A stretch of 64,000 nucleotides of DNA from Nonomuraea africana (GCF_014873535.1 NZ_JADBEF010000001.1:682001-746000), one strand, 5' to 3'. Shown: positions 54,309 to 62,599, counted from the first letter of the stretch. The notes: generated from the sequence alone by a model not told the origin. Program-made: numbers and translations.

Positions 54309-55085
54309 TCAGCCCGCCAGCGCGACCACGGCCGCGATGAGTTCGGGGCCGTCCAGCAGCGCTCTGTCGTTGTGCCCGGCGCCCTCGACCTCCACCTCCG
54401 TCACCGGCCCCGCCGCCGCGGCGGCCACCGTACGGCTCAGCGAAGGCGGCACGATCGTGTCGCGGGAGCCGTACACGACGGCGGTCGGCACCCGCACCGA
54501 CGCGAGCGGTCCGGCGACGGGGAAGCGGTCCCACAGCAGCAGGCCGACCGGCAGGTACGGGTAGTTGTGGCGGCCGGCCGCGGCGAGGTCGGTGAAGGGG
54601 GAGCGCAACAGCAGCCCGTCGGGCGGGTCCTCGACGGCCAGCGCGGTGACCACGGCCGCGCCCAGGCTCTCGCCGAAGTAGATCACCGGGCCCTTCACCA
54701 GGGCGCGGGCGGCCCTGATGTCGCGCGACAGGCCCTCCTCCGAGGGGGAGCCCGGGTTGCCGCCGTAGCCCCGGTAGTCCATGAGCAGCACGTCGAAGCC
54801 CTCGCGGGCCAGGGCCGCGGCCAGCGGGGCGCGGTGGAAGCGGTTGCCCGCGTTGCCGCCCGCCACCAGGACGGTCACCCCGCGCCGGCCGCCGGTGACG
54901 TGCCAGGCGTTCAGCCGCAGGCCGTCGGAGGTGGTGAAGGCGACGTCGCGGGCGCCGGGGAGCACCGCGGCGGCGGGCGGCGGCGGGCTCCGGTCGGGCA
55001 GGTAGATCAGCCGGCGCTGGAAGACCCAGGCCAGCGCCAGCAGCACGACGACGACCGTCAGGAGGGCGAGCGCGGCCTTGATCAC
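54309..55085 (-). CDS. Membrane-anchored alpha/beta hydrolase
   Basis: A 258-residue BEM46/YfhR-type hydrolase. Residues 3-22 form an N-terminal membrane span, GESLG holds the nucleophile serine, YGSRDTIVP the acid, and GAGHNDRA the histidine. MDYRGYGGNPGSPSEEG is the family hallmark. Function probably lipid or ester hydrolysis. Same strand and downstream of the YndJ-DUF1990 pair. Confidence 0.9.
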   Translation of the reverse strand: MIKAALALLTVVVVLLALAWVFQRRLIYLPDRSPPPPAAAVLPGARDVAFTTSDGLRLNAWHVTGGRRGVTVLVAGGNAGNRFHRAPLAAALAREGFDVLLMDYRGYGGNPGSPSEEGLSRDIRAARALVKGPVIYFGESLGAAVVTALAVEDPPDGLLLRSPFTDLAAAGRHNYPYLPVGLLLWDRFPVAGPLASVRVPTAVVYGSRDTIVPPSLSRTVAAAAAGPVTEVEVEGAGHNDRALLDGPELIAAVVALAG

Positions 55086-55149
55086 GTCAGTTCGAAACGC
55101 TCCTCGGCGGGGCTCGGTGTCTCTCTGATCTCATCCGGTGTGCGGTAGG

Positions 55150-55656
55150 TCACATCTTCTGATCCTGATCGCCCGCGGGCCTGGCGTAAAGGTCCAACGC
55201 GCGGGCGTACAGACGGAGGAAGAGCCGTTGCGTCAGCGTGACCAGCGGGCCGCCCAGGCGCGTGAGCAGGCTGCCCGGGCGGCTGAACACGGTGATGGTG
55301 ACCTTGGCCCTCCCATCGGGCAGGCGTTCGAGCAGGAAGCTCTCCTCCCCGCTCTCGGGGTGCCCCGGCAGGGTGCCGTACGCCCAGCCGACGCGATCCT
55401 GCTCCTCGATCACCCAGATGATCCTGCACGGCGCCTTCAGCACGGCCAGCTGGACGGTCACCTCCACGCCGGGGGCGATGCGCGGCGCGGACGGCAGCGG
55501 CCGCAGGCCGACACGGCGCTGCGCCTGCCAGGTCATCAGCGCCTCGGCGGCATCCTCGAAGGGGACGCGCAGCACGCGCGAGTGGCGAAGGTGGGTGTAT
55601 CCGGCGGGCCGGTCGCCGGTCAGGGTCGCGCCGACGTCGGGATAGGTGAACTCCAT
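55150..55656 (-). CDS. DUF1990 family protein
   Basis: A 168-residue protein with the DUF1990 pattern (MEFTYPDVGATL, GYTHLRHSRVL, RVGWAYGTLPGHPESGEESF). The fold is START-like; function unknown. It follows the YndJ-like gene by seven bases, the usual pairing. Confidence 0.87.
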   Translation of the reverse strand: MEFTYPDVGATLTGDRPAGYTHLRHSRVLRVPFEDAAEALMTWQAQRRVGLRPLPSAPRIAPGVEVTVQLAVLKAPCRIIWVIEEQDRVGWAYGTLPGHPESGEESFLLERLPDGRAKVTITVFSRPGSLLTRLGGPLVTLTQRLFLRLYARALDLYARPAGDQDQKM

Positions 55657-55663
55657 GACTGCC

Positions 55664-56416
55664 TCACAAGGGGTCGAGCCGGCGCAGCGCGGCGACGGCG
55701 CAGAGGGCGAAACCGAACGCGTTGCCGACGCCGTGCGTGGCGATCATCAGCTCCAGTGAGGGATGCGGCAGGCCGGTGGCCTGTCCCACCGCCCAGGACA
55801 GCGCCAGCAGCATGGTGACCACGAGCACCGCGCCCGTCAGCAGGAACACGCCGCCGAAGCTGCGCCAGGCCAGCCAGCCGACCCACCACATGCCCGCCGT
55901 GAGCACCACCGAGCCGGCCAGCTCCGCCCAGTCGCCGACGAAGTATCCGCCCAGCACCAGCAGCGTGCCCGCGGGGACGGTCAGCGCGGCGGCGCTCGAG
56001 CCCGCCTGCCTGCCCACCAGCCCCGCCACGAGGGCGGCGGCGAAGCCGGCGAAGTGGAAGTGCGCGACGGTGAGCGCGAGCATCTGCGGCGAGTAGCCGA
56101 GAAGGTGGTACCCGCCCCGCTCGGCGACCAGCGAGAGCGCCGCGACCGAGGGCGTGACCAGCGCCGTGGCCGCGGCCAGCCATACCGGATCGGGCCTGCG
56201 CAGCCGGGGGAGGGCATGCCGGGCGAGGTAGAGGGTGGCCAGACCGTACCAGGCCGCCAGCGCCACTGCGAGGGGACCGCGCGGCAGCCAGAGCGACAGT
56301 GCCCCCGGCAGCGCGCCCACGACGAACGGCCAGGCGCGCACGCCGAGCAGGCGCAGGCCCATGGGGATGACGACCAGCATGCCCAGCGTGACGATCGCGC
56401 CGACGAGGGGTGTCAC
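55664..56416 (-). CDS. YndJ-like membrane protein
   Basis: A 250-residue protein with about seven to eight membrane spans, similar to the YndJ family (AHFHFAGFAAALVAGLVGR, ATHGVGNAFGFALCAV). In Bacillus and actinomycetes YndJ occurs with DUF1990 domains, as here. GTG 56416 follows AAAGGAGG. An upstream TTGAAC-GT-GTTCAA palindrome is probably its operator. Confidence 0.82.
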   Translation of the reverse strand: MTPLVGAIVTLGMLVVIPMGLRLLGVRAWPFVVGALPGALSLWLPRGPLAVALAAWYGLATLYLARHALPRLRRPDPVWLAAATALVTPSVAALSLVAERGGYHLLGYSPQMLALTVAHFHFAGFAAALVAGLVGRQAGSSAAALTVPAGTLLVLGGYFVGDWAELAGSVVLTAGMWWVGWLAWRSFGGVFLLTGAVLVVTMLLALSWAVGQATGLPHPSLELMIATHGVGNAFGFALCAVAALRRLDPL

Positions 56417-56426
56417 GTCGCCTCCT

Positions 56427-56440
56427 TTGAACGTGTTCAA
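56427..56440. promoter_or_regulatory. Palindromic operator TTGAACGTGTTCAA before YndJ
   Basis: Perfect 6-bp arms with a two-base centre, the shape of a TetR-type operator, ten bases before the YndJ start. No TetR gene is adjacent; the closest regulator is the GlxA-type protein. Confidence 0.6.
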
Positions 56441-56523
56441 CTCGACTGTATCCCAGCGTCGAGCACAGGAGGAGGCAGCCCCCGCGCGAGAGTCGGCGGC
56501 GGACGCTCAGTTCGAGGGAAGGG

Positions 56524-57501
56524 TCAGCGCGTGGCGCTGAAGGCGCGGCGGTAGGCCGAGGGAGAGGTGCGCATGGCGCGGGTGAAGTGGTGGCGGAAGG
56601 TGACCGGGCTCTCGAAGCCGACCGCCGCCCCGATCTCCTCCACCGGCGCGCCCGACGACTCGAGCATCGGCAGGCTCGCGGCCACCCGCTGCGCGATCAC
56701 CCATCGCAGCGGAGAGGTGCCGGTCTGCGCCTTGAAGTGCCTGACGAAGGTGCGTTCGGCCATGTGCGCCGTCCGGGCCAGATCGGCCACGGTGATCGGC
56801 TCGGCCAGGTGGGCCAGCGCCCACTCCATCGCCCTGGCGACCGCGTCGTCCTCGCCGACCGGCGTCACCGGGGCCTGGATGAACTGCGCCTGGCCGCCGT
56901 CGCGATGCGGCGGGATGACCAGGCGCCTGGCGACGGCGTTGGCGACGGTCGCCCCGTGGTCGGTGCGCACGAGGTGGATCAGCAGGTCGAGCCCCGCCGC
57001 GCTGCCCGCGCTGGTGAGGATCTGCCCGCCGTCCACGTAGAGGACGTCGGGGTTGACGCGGATCTCGGGGAAGCGCCGCTGGAGCAGGTCGGCGTACTTC
57101 CAGTGCGTCGTCGCCTCGCGCCCGTCGAGCAGCCCGGCCGCGGCGAGCGCGAAGGCGCCCGAGCAGATCGACACGATCCTGGCCTTCCGCTCGAAGGCCG
57201 TCCTGAGCGCCGCGATCAGCGCGGGGGAGACGGGGCCCCGCACGTCGGCCACGCCTGGCACGATCACCGTGTCCGCCGAGGCGAGCACGTCGAGCCCGTG
57301 CTCGGCCCGCATGCTGAATCCGCCGACGACCCGCAGGGGCTCGCCGTCCTCCGCGCAGACCTTCAGGTCGTACCACGGCACCCGTAGTTCGGGCCTGGGC
57401 AGGCCGAAGATCTCCACGACGCAGCCGAGCTCGAAGGGCGCCATGCCGTCGAAGGCGAGCGCGGCCACCGTGGGGAGCCGGGTGGGCAGCGGAACCAGCA
57501 T
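56524..57501 (-). CDS. GlxA-family transcriptional regulator (DJ-1/PfpI plus AraC domain)
   Basis: A 325-residue regulator: residues ~10-185 are a DJ-1/PfpI-like domain with the elbow cysteine in VSICSGAFALA (Cys113), and ~215-320 an AraC-type double helix-turn-helix (ARTAHMAERTFVRHFKAQTG; GFESPVTFRHHFTRAM). Such proteins often control amidohydrolase-type or stress genes. Immediately downstream on the same strand lies a palindrome-controlled YndJ gene; upstream lies the asparagine-synthase homologue, 34 bases away. Confidence 0.92.
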   Translation of the reverse strand: MLVPLPTRLPTVAALAFDGMAPFELGCVVEIFGLPRPELRVPWYDLKVCAEDGEPLRVVGGFSMRAEHGLDVLASADTVIVPGVADVRGPVSPALIAALRTAFERKARIVSICSGAFALAAAGLLDGREATTHWKYADLLQRRFPEIRVNPDVLYVDGGQILTSAGSAAGLDLLIHLVRTDHGATVANAVARRLVIPPHRDGGQAQFIQAPVTPVGEDDAVARAMEWALAHLAEPITVADLARTAHMAERTFVRHFKAQTGTSPLRWVIAQRVAASLPMLESSGAPVEEIGAAVGFESPVTFRHHFTRAMRTSPSAYRRAFSATR

Positions 57502-57535
57502 GAACCGGATCGTATCCGGCAGCGCCTGTTCGGCG

Positions 57536-59311
57536 TCACCGGCCGGGATCCGGCCTGGACACCGTGATCCGCTCCAGCCCTTCGGGCTGCTTGCCGGGGT
57601 AGAGGCCGGTCAGCATGGTGCTGACGGTGTAGAGGTGCCAGGCCGTGCCGGGCTTCTTCACCACGGGGTCGGCGAACAGCGCCCGCACCTCGTCGGGATC
57701 GACGATCGGCGCGAGGGCGTCGAGGCCGCCGAGCACCTGCTCCCTCAGCACCGCGGTCAGGTCGGGGCCCGGGCTGGTCCGCCAGCTCCAGCCTCCGCCG
57801 GTCTTCTGCGTCGGCATCGAGGGCGGCGGGACGTGCGACCACGGCCACCGCTTCTTGAGCCCGTCGGTGAACCGCCACGGCTTGCCCTCGATCGGGACGT
57901 CCCTGAGCTGCGGCGCGAAGCGCAGGATGAGCGTGTAGATCACCTCTTCGGACAGGCGCCAGCCCTGGTCGAGCGAGAGCGCGGCCCTCGCGACCCGGTT
58001 GTCGAGGAACGGCCTGACCGGATCGCCCCTGCGCAGCGAGCCGGCCCGCGCGCTGGCCTGCCAGCGGCCGACCTTGTACCAGATGTAGATGTGGTCGAGC
58101 GCCTCCAGCCGGTTCCGCCGCGCCTGCCACGGCCTGGCCAGTTCCCGCGCGTGCTCGTTCGCCTCGGCGGTGAACAGCTTCTCGTCCTTGACGAAGGTGG
58201 TGGTGATCCGGCGCAGCAGCGCCTTGTCGCTGAGGTCCGTCTGCAGCAGGTTGAGGCTGCCCGCGCGCAGGGTCTCCCCGCTCTGCCCCGACATCGTCGG
58301 CTTGCCGGAGTACGGCAGGTAGCCCACGATCGACTCGTACGCCGAGGTCATGCCCTCGCAGGTGCGCAGCGTCTCCCACGCCCGCTCGAGCGGGTGCTCG
58401 ACCAGCACGGCGTCCTTGGCGGCGGTCTGCGGCGGCGCGATGACCGTGTGCTCGACCTTCAGCGCGGCCGCGATCCGCCTGGCCAGGATCACGTCGGGAT
58501 GGGTGTCGAGCCCGTTGGTCGTCACCCTGAACGGCACCTTCGCCGCGTGCAGCAGCGCCGCCAGGATCCTGGTGTCGCGCCCGCCCGTCAGTGCAAGGTT
58601 GACCGGCTCGGACGCGTTCCTGAGCGGCTCGACGGTGGCCAGCAGCGCCTCGGCCAGCTCCCCGATCGCCGCCCTCTTCAGCCGCGGCGCGTCGGGCGCC
58701 GGCCCGGCCTCCGGCAGCGGGGTCTCGGAGATCGTACGGCTCCCGCCGCGGATCGCGATCGTCGTGGCGGGCCGCAGCGCCGACACCCCCTTGTAGGGCG
58801 TCTCGTCGGACAGGAAGAAGCCCTGGCGGACCATCGTCTGCAGGGCGAGCACGTCGTAGTCGATCCGGTCGACCTGCTGGGCGACCAGGTGCACCAGCAG
58901 GGCCCTGCTCCCGATGACGTGCAGGTCGGGCGTCTCGGCGTAGAAGACGGGGCAGACCCTGTTGATCGCGGTGCTCGCGGTCAGCTCGCCGTCGCGGGCG
59001 ATCCACGCGGAGAACGCGCCGCCGACGGAGTCGTCCGGCAGCCTGCTCACGTCGGCGGGGTCGGCCAGGTGCCCGTTCACCCCGACGATCCGGCCGCCGT
59101 CGGGATGCAGAAGCCCGGGCAGGCGGGAGTCGTCGGGCTCGTTGCTCCAGCCGAACAGCGAGACGCCGGCGCCATGCCACTCGCCGGACCTGATCACCTC
59201 GGCCGGCACGGGGAAGGCACTCTCGATCGCCTCGCGGGCGGAGGCCAGGACCTGTGGGGGAATGTCTCGGCCCTTGGCGGCCAGACCCAGATAGACGCGC
59301 ACGGGACCCAT
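57536..59311 (-). CDS. Asparagine-synthase-like protein lacking the glutaminase cysteine
   Basis: A 591-residue AsnB-like protein. The N-terminal ~170 residues resemble the Ntn-type glutaminase fold but begin MGPVRVYLG, so the nucleophile Cys at position 2 is absent. The ATP-pyrophosphatase domain has TGGRDT (242-247) at the place of SGGxDS, and conserved helices continue to ~540. It would need free ammonia or an internal amine, as in lasso-peptide and beta-lactam cyclases that share this architecture. No precursor peptide, RRE or protease gene is adjacent. Divergent from the VWA lipoprotein gene. Confidence 0.83.
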   Translation of the reverse strand: MGPVRVYLGLAAKGRDIPPQVLASAREAIESAFPVPAEVIRSGEWHGAGVSLFGWSNEPDDSRLPGLLHPDGGRIVGVNGHLADPADVSRLPDDSVGGAFSAWIARDGELTASTAINRVCPVFYAETPDLHVIGSRALLVHLVAQQVDRIDYDVLALQTMVRQGFFLSDETPYKGVSALRPATTIAIRGGSRTISETPLPEAGPAPDAPRLKRAAIGELAEALLATVEPLRNASEPVNLALTGGRDTRILAALLHAAKVPFRVTTNGLDTHPDVILARRIAAALKVEHTVIAPPQTAAKDAVLVEHPLERAWETLRTCEGMTSAYESIVGYLPYSGKPTMSGQSGETLRAGSLNLLQTDLSDKALLRRITTTFVKDEKLFTAEANEHARELARPWQARRNRLEALDHIYIWYKVGRWQASARAGSLRRGDPVRPFLDNRVARAALSLDQGWRLSEEVIYTLILRFAPQLRDVPIEGKPWRFTDGLKKRWPWSHVPPPSMPTQKTGGGWSWRTSPGPDLTAVLREQVLGGLDALAPIVDPDEVRALFADPVVKKPGTAWHLYTVSTMLTGLYPGKQPEGLERITVSRPDPGR

Positions 59312-59405
59312 GCCTATCACGCGCCGAACACGGTTTGTACTCGCTTGCGTCAAGGCCCGGCCACTGCCTCCAACGGGTCCGTGGTACCCGATGGAGGTGG
59401 TTGCC

Positions 59406-60899
59406 ATGAAATTTCGTCCCTTTGTAGTGATCGCGTTATTGCTCGTCCTCGCCGCCTGTGGCGGGCCCGGAGGGTCGGGAACGAGCGCTCCCGACCGCGC
59501 GGCGCCGGTCAAACCCGCTGCCCCGCCGGTCCCCCAGGCATCGCCGGCCTCCTCTGCCTCCTCGGCGGCGAGGGCCACGGAGGCGGGGAAGGAGACCGAC
59601 ACCGAGGCGGCCCAGGTGTCCACGTTCGCGCTCGACGTCGACACCGCCTCCTACGGCTATGCCCGCCGTACCCTTGCCGAGGGCCGGTGGCCCGAGCCCG
59701 CGCAGGTCAGGCCGGAGGAGTTCGTCAACGCCTTCCGCCAGGACTACGCCCAGCCGCGCGACGACGGGTTCACCGTGCACGTCGACGGCGCCCGGATGCC
59801 CGAGCGCAACACCGCCGTCCTCAGGGTCGGCCTGCAGACCAGGGCGGCCGACGCCGCGTCCAGGCGGCCGGCGAACCTCACGTTCGTGGTCGACGTGTCG
59901 GGCTCCATGGCCGAGCCGGGCAGGCTCGACCTGGTCAAGCAGGCGCTGCACACGCTCGTCGACCAGCTCGCCCCCGGCGACCAGGTCTCGATCGTCTCCT
60001 TCAGCGACGAGGCGCGGCTGCTGGCCGCCATGACCCCGCTGACCGCGCGCGCCGACCTGCACGCCGCCATCGACCAGCTCGCCGTCGAGGGCTCGACCAA
60101 CCTGGAGGACGGGCTGGTCACCGGCTACGAGGAGGCGGCCCGCGCCTTCCGCCCCGCCGCCACGAACCGCGTCATCCTGCTGTCGGACGGCCTGGCCAAC
60201 ACGGGCAGCACCACGTGGCAGGCCATCCTCGACCGGGTCAAGGAGCACGCGGGCCGGCAGCTCACGCTGCTGTCGGTGGGTGTCGGCAGGGACTACGGCG
60301 ACGAGCTCATGGAGCAGCTGGCCGACAACGGCGACGGCGCGGCCGTCTACGTCAGCACGGCCGACGAGGCGCGCGAGGTCTTCGTCGAGCGCCTGCCCGC
60401 CACCCTGGAGCTGCGCGCCCGCGACGCCAAGGCCCAGGTCGTCTTCGACCCGTCGGCGGTGGAGAGCTACCGGCTCATCGGCTACGAGAACCGCGCCCTG
60501 GCCACCGAGGACTTCCGCGACGACTCGCGCGACGGCGGCGAGGTGGGGCCCGGGCACTCGGTGACCGCGCTCTACGCGCTGAAGCTGCGCCCCGGCGCCT
60601 GGGGGCAGCTCGCCGCCGCCACCGTGCGCTGGCAGGAGCCCGACACGCGACGGCCCTCGGAGGCGAGCGCGTCGGTGCAGGCCGCCGACCTCGGCGCGGC
60701 GCTGTGGGAGGGCACGTCGTCACGGCTCCAGGTGGACGTCGTGGCCGCCGCCTTCGCGCTGCACCTGCGCGACAGGGAGGCGTTCGGCATCGGCCTGCCG
60801 GAGCTGGGCACGCACGCGACCAGGCTCGCCGCGGCCACCGAGGACCCGGCCGTGACCGAGCTGGCCGACCTGATCACAAAGGCGGCTGCCATCGGCTGA
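59406..60899 (+). CDS. VWA-domain lipoprotein (YfbK-like)
   Basis: A 497-residue lipoprotein with lipobox LAAC (Cys18), a Ser/Pro/Ala-rich spacer and a von Willebrand type A domain (~155-340) with a complete MIDAS start DVSGSMA (163-169). N-terminal to it is the segment FALDVDTASYGYARR, typical of YfbK-like proteins, and the C-terminal ~130 residues are the DUF3520-like end. Likely a surface metal-dependent binding protein. ATG 59406; the frame is open to 59310. Confidence 0.9.
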   Translation: MKFRPFVVIALLLVLAACGGPGGSGTSAPDRAAPVKPAAPPVPQASPASSASSAARATEAGKETDTEAAQVSTFALDVDTASYGYARRTLAEGRWPEPAQVRPEEFVNAFRQDYAQPRDDGFTVHVDGARMPERNTAVLRVGLQTRAADAASRRPANLTFVVDVSGSMAEPGRLDLVKQALHTLVDQLAPGDQVSIVSFSDEARLLAAMTPLTARADLHAAIDQLAVEGSTNLEDGLVTGYEEAARAFRPAATNRVILLSDGLANTGSTTWQAILDRVKEHAGRQLTLLSVGVGRDYGDELMEQLADNGDGAAVYVSTADEAREVFVERLPATLELRARDAKAQVVFDPSAVESYRLIGYENRALATEDFRDDSRDGGEVGPGHSVTALYALKLRPGAWGQLAAATVRWQEPDTRRPSEASASVQAADLGAALWEGTSSRLQVDVVAAAFALHLRDREAFGIGLPELGTHATRLAAATEDPAVTELADLITKAAAIG

Positions 60900-60904
60900 C
60901 GGCG

Positions 60905-61039
60905 GACTCGGGTGATCTTCTCGAGCGTGAAATAGCCGTTCAACGCGCTGACGCCGAGCAGGGCATGCTCCCGCTCGGCGTACAGGCGCGCGCAGCGCGC
61001 GGCGAGTGGCGTGGCTTCCACCGACTCCGTGTCACGCAC
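60905..61039 (-). pseudogene. N-terminal stump of a cyclodipeptide synthase (tentative)
   Basis: The minus strand encodes ARLYAEREHALLGVSALNGYFT, which closely parallels the catalytic-serine segment of AlbC-type cyclodipeptide synthases (GEHALIGISAGNSYFS, from memory). A GTG at 61039 would give a normal N terminus. After ~45 codons the frame enters the antisense of the VWA gene, so the rest of the enzyme, including the second catalytic residues, is gone. It sits between the convergent VWA and rpmE2 genes. Confidence 0.5.
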
Positions 61040-61061
61040 CGTGGCAAGGCGTGACGCAGGG

Positions 61062-61307
61062 TCAGCTCTTGCCGTACCTCTGCTTGAACTTCTCCACCCG
61101 GCCCGCGGTGTCGATCACGCGGCCGCGCCCGGTGTAGAACGGGTGGCTGGCCGAGGAGACGTCCACGTCGACCACGGGGTAGGTGTTCCCGTCGGTCCAC
61201 TCAATGGTCTTGCCGCTCACGGCGGTCGACCGGGTCAGAAAGGCGTAGTCGGCGCTCGCGTCCCTGAAGACCACCGGACGGTACTCGGGGTGAATGCCCT
61301 TCTTCAT
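61062..61307 (-). CDS. rpmE2: 50S ribosomal protein L31 type B, zinc-independent
   Basis: An 81-residue L31 paralogue beginning [14 protein letters not shown], with [15 protein letters not shown] and [17 protein letters not shown]. It lacks the CxxC zinc ligands of the standard L31, the type expressed when zinc is scarce. Its ATG overlaps the stop of rpmG (ATGA). A Zur box lies upstream of the pair. Confidence 0.95.
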   Translation of the reverse strand: MKKGIHPEYRPVVFRDASADYAFLTRSTAVSGKTIEWTDGNTYPVVDVDVSSASHPFYTGRGRVIDTAGRVEKFKQRYGKS

Positions 61308-61468
61308 CGTTCCTCCCTGAAGGTGACGTGCTGACGGATGATGGGGTCGTACTTGCGCACTTCGAGCCGGTCGGGGCTGTTCCTGCGGCTCTTGGTGGTC
61401 GCGTAGGTATAACCCGTTCCCGCCGTCGATCGAAGCTTGATGACTGGCCGTAGGTCGTTTCTGGCCAT
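61304..61468 (-). CDS. rpmG: 50S ribosomal protein L33, zinc-independent paralogue
   Basis: A 54-residue protein ([19 protein letters not shown] at the start, [15 protein letters not shown] in the middle) of the L33 family without the CxxC pairs. Too short for most ORF thresholds but clearly real: it is in an overlapping pair with L31 type B and sits 19 bases after a perfect Zur-type palindrome. An AGGAGGCGTCGG-like leader precedes the ATG. Confidence 0.93.
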   Translation of the reverse strand: MARNDLRPVIKLRSTAGTGYTYATTKSRRNSPDRLEVRKYDPIIRQHVTFREER

Positions 61469-61486
61469 CCGACGCCTCCTTGCGGT

Positions 61487-61501
61487 TGAAAACGGTTTTC
61501 A
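61487..61501. promoter_or_regulatory. Zur box
   Basis: TGAAAACGGTTTTCA is a perfect 7-1-7 palindrome close to the actinobacterial Zur consensus (TGAAAATGATTTTCA). It lies 19 bases upstream of the rpmG start, so zinc-loaded Zur should repress the zinc-free L33-L31 pair. Confidence 0.85.
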
Positions 61502-61585
61502 TTGTAACCAGGTCGGGGCGGCGTTCATTCCCGTCACTGAGTACTGCCGAAGTCCTATAGACTGGCTTCGCGCCGAGGGCGCAAA

Positions 61586-61658
61586 GGGGCTATAGCGCAG
61601 TTGGTAGCGCACCTCCATGGCATGGAGGGGGTCAGGAGTTCGAGTCTCCTTAGCTCCA
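61586..61658 (+). tRNA. tRNA-Ala(GGC), copy 3
   Basis: Identical to the copies at 22805 and 46851; CC then G follow the discriminator, so CCA is not fully encoded. It is followed at once by a degenerate partial second copy and then a terminator. Confidence 0.97.
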
Positions 61659-61660
61659 CC

Positions 61661-61724
61661 GTTTGGTAGCGCAGCAGCGTCAATGGCATGGAGGGGGCCA
61701 GGAGCTCGAGTCTCCTTAGCTCCA
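61661..61724 (+). pseudogene. Degenerate tRNA-Ala copy (scar d)
   Basis: GTTTGGTAGCGCA matches the tRNA D arm, then after a seven-base change ATGGCATGGAGGGGGCCAGG and AGCTCGAGTCTCCTTAGC match the anticodon arm through the acceptor with two differences. The 5' acceptor strand is absent, so it cannot fold as a full tRNA. The junction TTAGCTCCACCGTTTGG also occurs at scar b. Confidence 0.75.
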
Positions 61725-61737
61725 CCGCATCTCGCAC

Positions 61738-61764
61738 GGCCGGTGAAACTCTCACCGGCCTTTT
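61738..61764 (+). terminator. Terminator after tRNA-Ala copy 3
   Basis: A 9-bp stem (GGCCGGTGA / TCACCGGCC) with loop AACTC followed by TTTT. Confidence 0.8.
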
Positions 61765-61819
61765 GTTATTCCGGCCTCTGTGTAGCGGTAGATGGCGGCC
61801 TGCTCACTAGAATATTGTT

Positions 61820-62584
61820 ATGTCCGAGAACCTGATCTTCCGGCTGCCCCCCACCTTCGAGACCGTGGAGGAGGAGCGGCGCCACCGTAAGGAACGGTTG
61901 ACGGCCGCGCTTCGCATCTTCGGCAAGTTCGGGTTCGAGGAGGGCGTGGCGGGCCACATCACCGCGCGCGACCCCGAGCTCAGTGACCACTTCTGGGTCA
62001 ACCCGTTCGGCATGTCCTTCAAGCACATCAGGGTCAGCGACCTCATCCTCGTCAACCACGAGGGCAAGGTGGTCGAGGGCCGCTACCACGTCAACGAGGC
62101 CGCGTTCGCGATCCACTCCCAGGTCCACCAGGCCAGGCCCGAGGTGGTCGCCGCGGCGCACAGCCACTCGGTGCACGGCAGGGCGCTGTCGGCACTCGGC
62201 CAGACCATCGAGCCGATCACCCAGGACGCCTGCGCCTTCTACCAGGACAACGGGCTGTTCGACGACTACACGGGCGTCGTGACCGATCTGGAGGAGGGCA
62301 AGAGGATCGCCGCAGCGCTCGGCTCGCACAAGGCGGTCGTGCTGCGCAACCACGGCCTGCTGACGGTCGGGAGCACCGTGGACGCGGCCGCGTGGTGGTT
62401 CATCACGATGGAGCGGTCGGCGCAGGTGCAGCTGCTGGCGAAGGCGGCGGGACAGGTGGTGCCGATCTCGCACGAGAACGCCGAGCTCACGCACCAGCAG
62501 ATCGGCAACGACCTGGTCGGATGGATCAACTACCAGCCGTTGCACGACCAGATCGTCCGCGAACAGCCCGACCTGTTCGAGTGA
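61820..62584 (+). CDS. Class II aldolase/adducin family protein
   Basis: A 254-residue zinc-dependent aldolase-like protein. GVAGHITARDPE at the start, the metal site in AAHSHSVHGRAL (HxH) and the third His in LRNHGLLTVG are all present. Members with this N terminus are annotated as fuculose-type aldolases or decarboxylases of unknown substrate. ATG 61820; no neighbours on the same strand suggest a pathway. Confidence 0.9.
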   Translation: MSENLIFRLPPTFETVEEERRHRKERLTAALRIFGKFGFEEGVAGHITARDPELSDHFWVNPFGMSFKHIRVSDLILVNHEGKVVEGRYHVNEAAFAIHSQVHQARPEVVAAAHSHSVHGRALSALGQTIEPITQDACAFYQDNGLFDDYTGVVTDLEEGKRIAAALGSHKAVVLRNHGLLTVGSTVDAAAWWFITMERSAQVQLLAKAAGQVVPISHENAELTHQQIGNDLVGWINYQPLHDQIVREQPDLFE

Positions 62585-62599
62585 TCCCGCTCCACCAGC

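Noticed and set aside
57536..59311. Lasso-peptide biosynthetic cluster
   Set aside because: Only the cyclase-like architecture is present; I see no precursor peptide, recognition element or protease gene within several kb.
57053..61054. 1333-codon plus-strand frame
   Set aside because: It crosses three well-supported genes on both strands and has Arg/Gly/Pro composition; a shadow frame.
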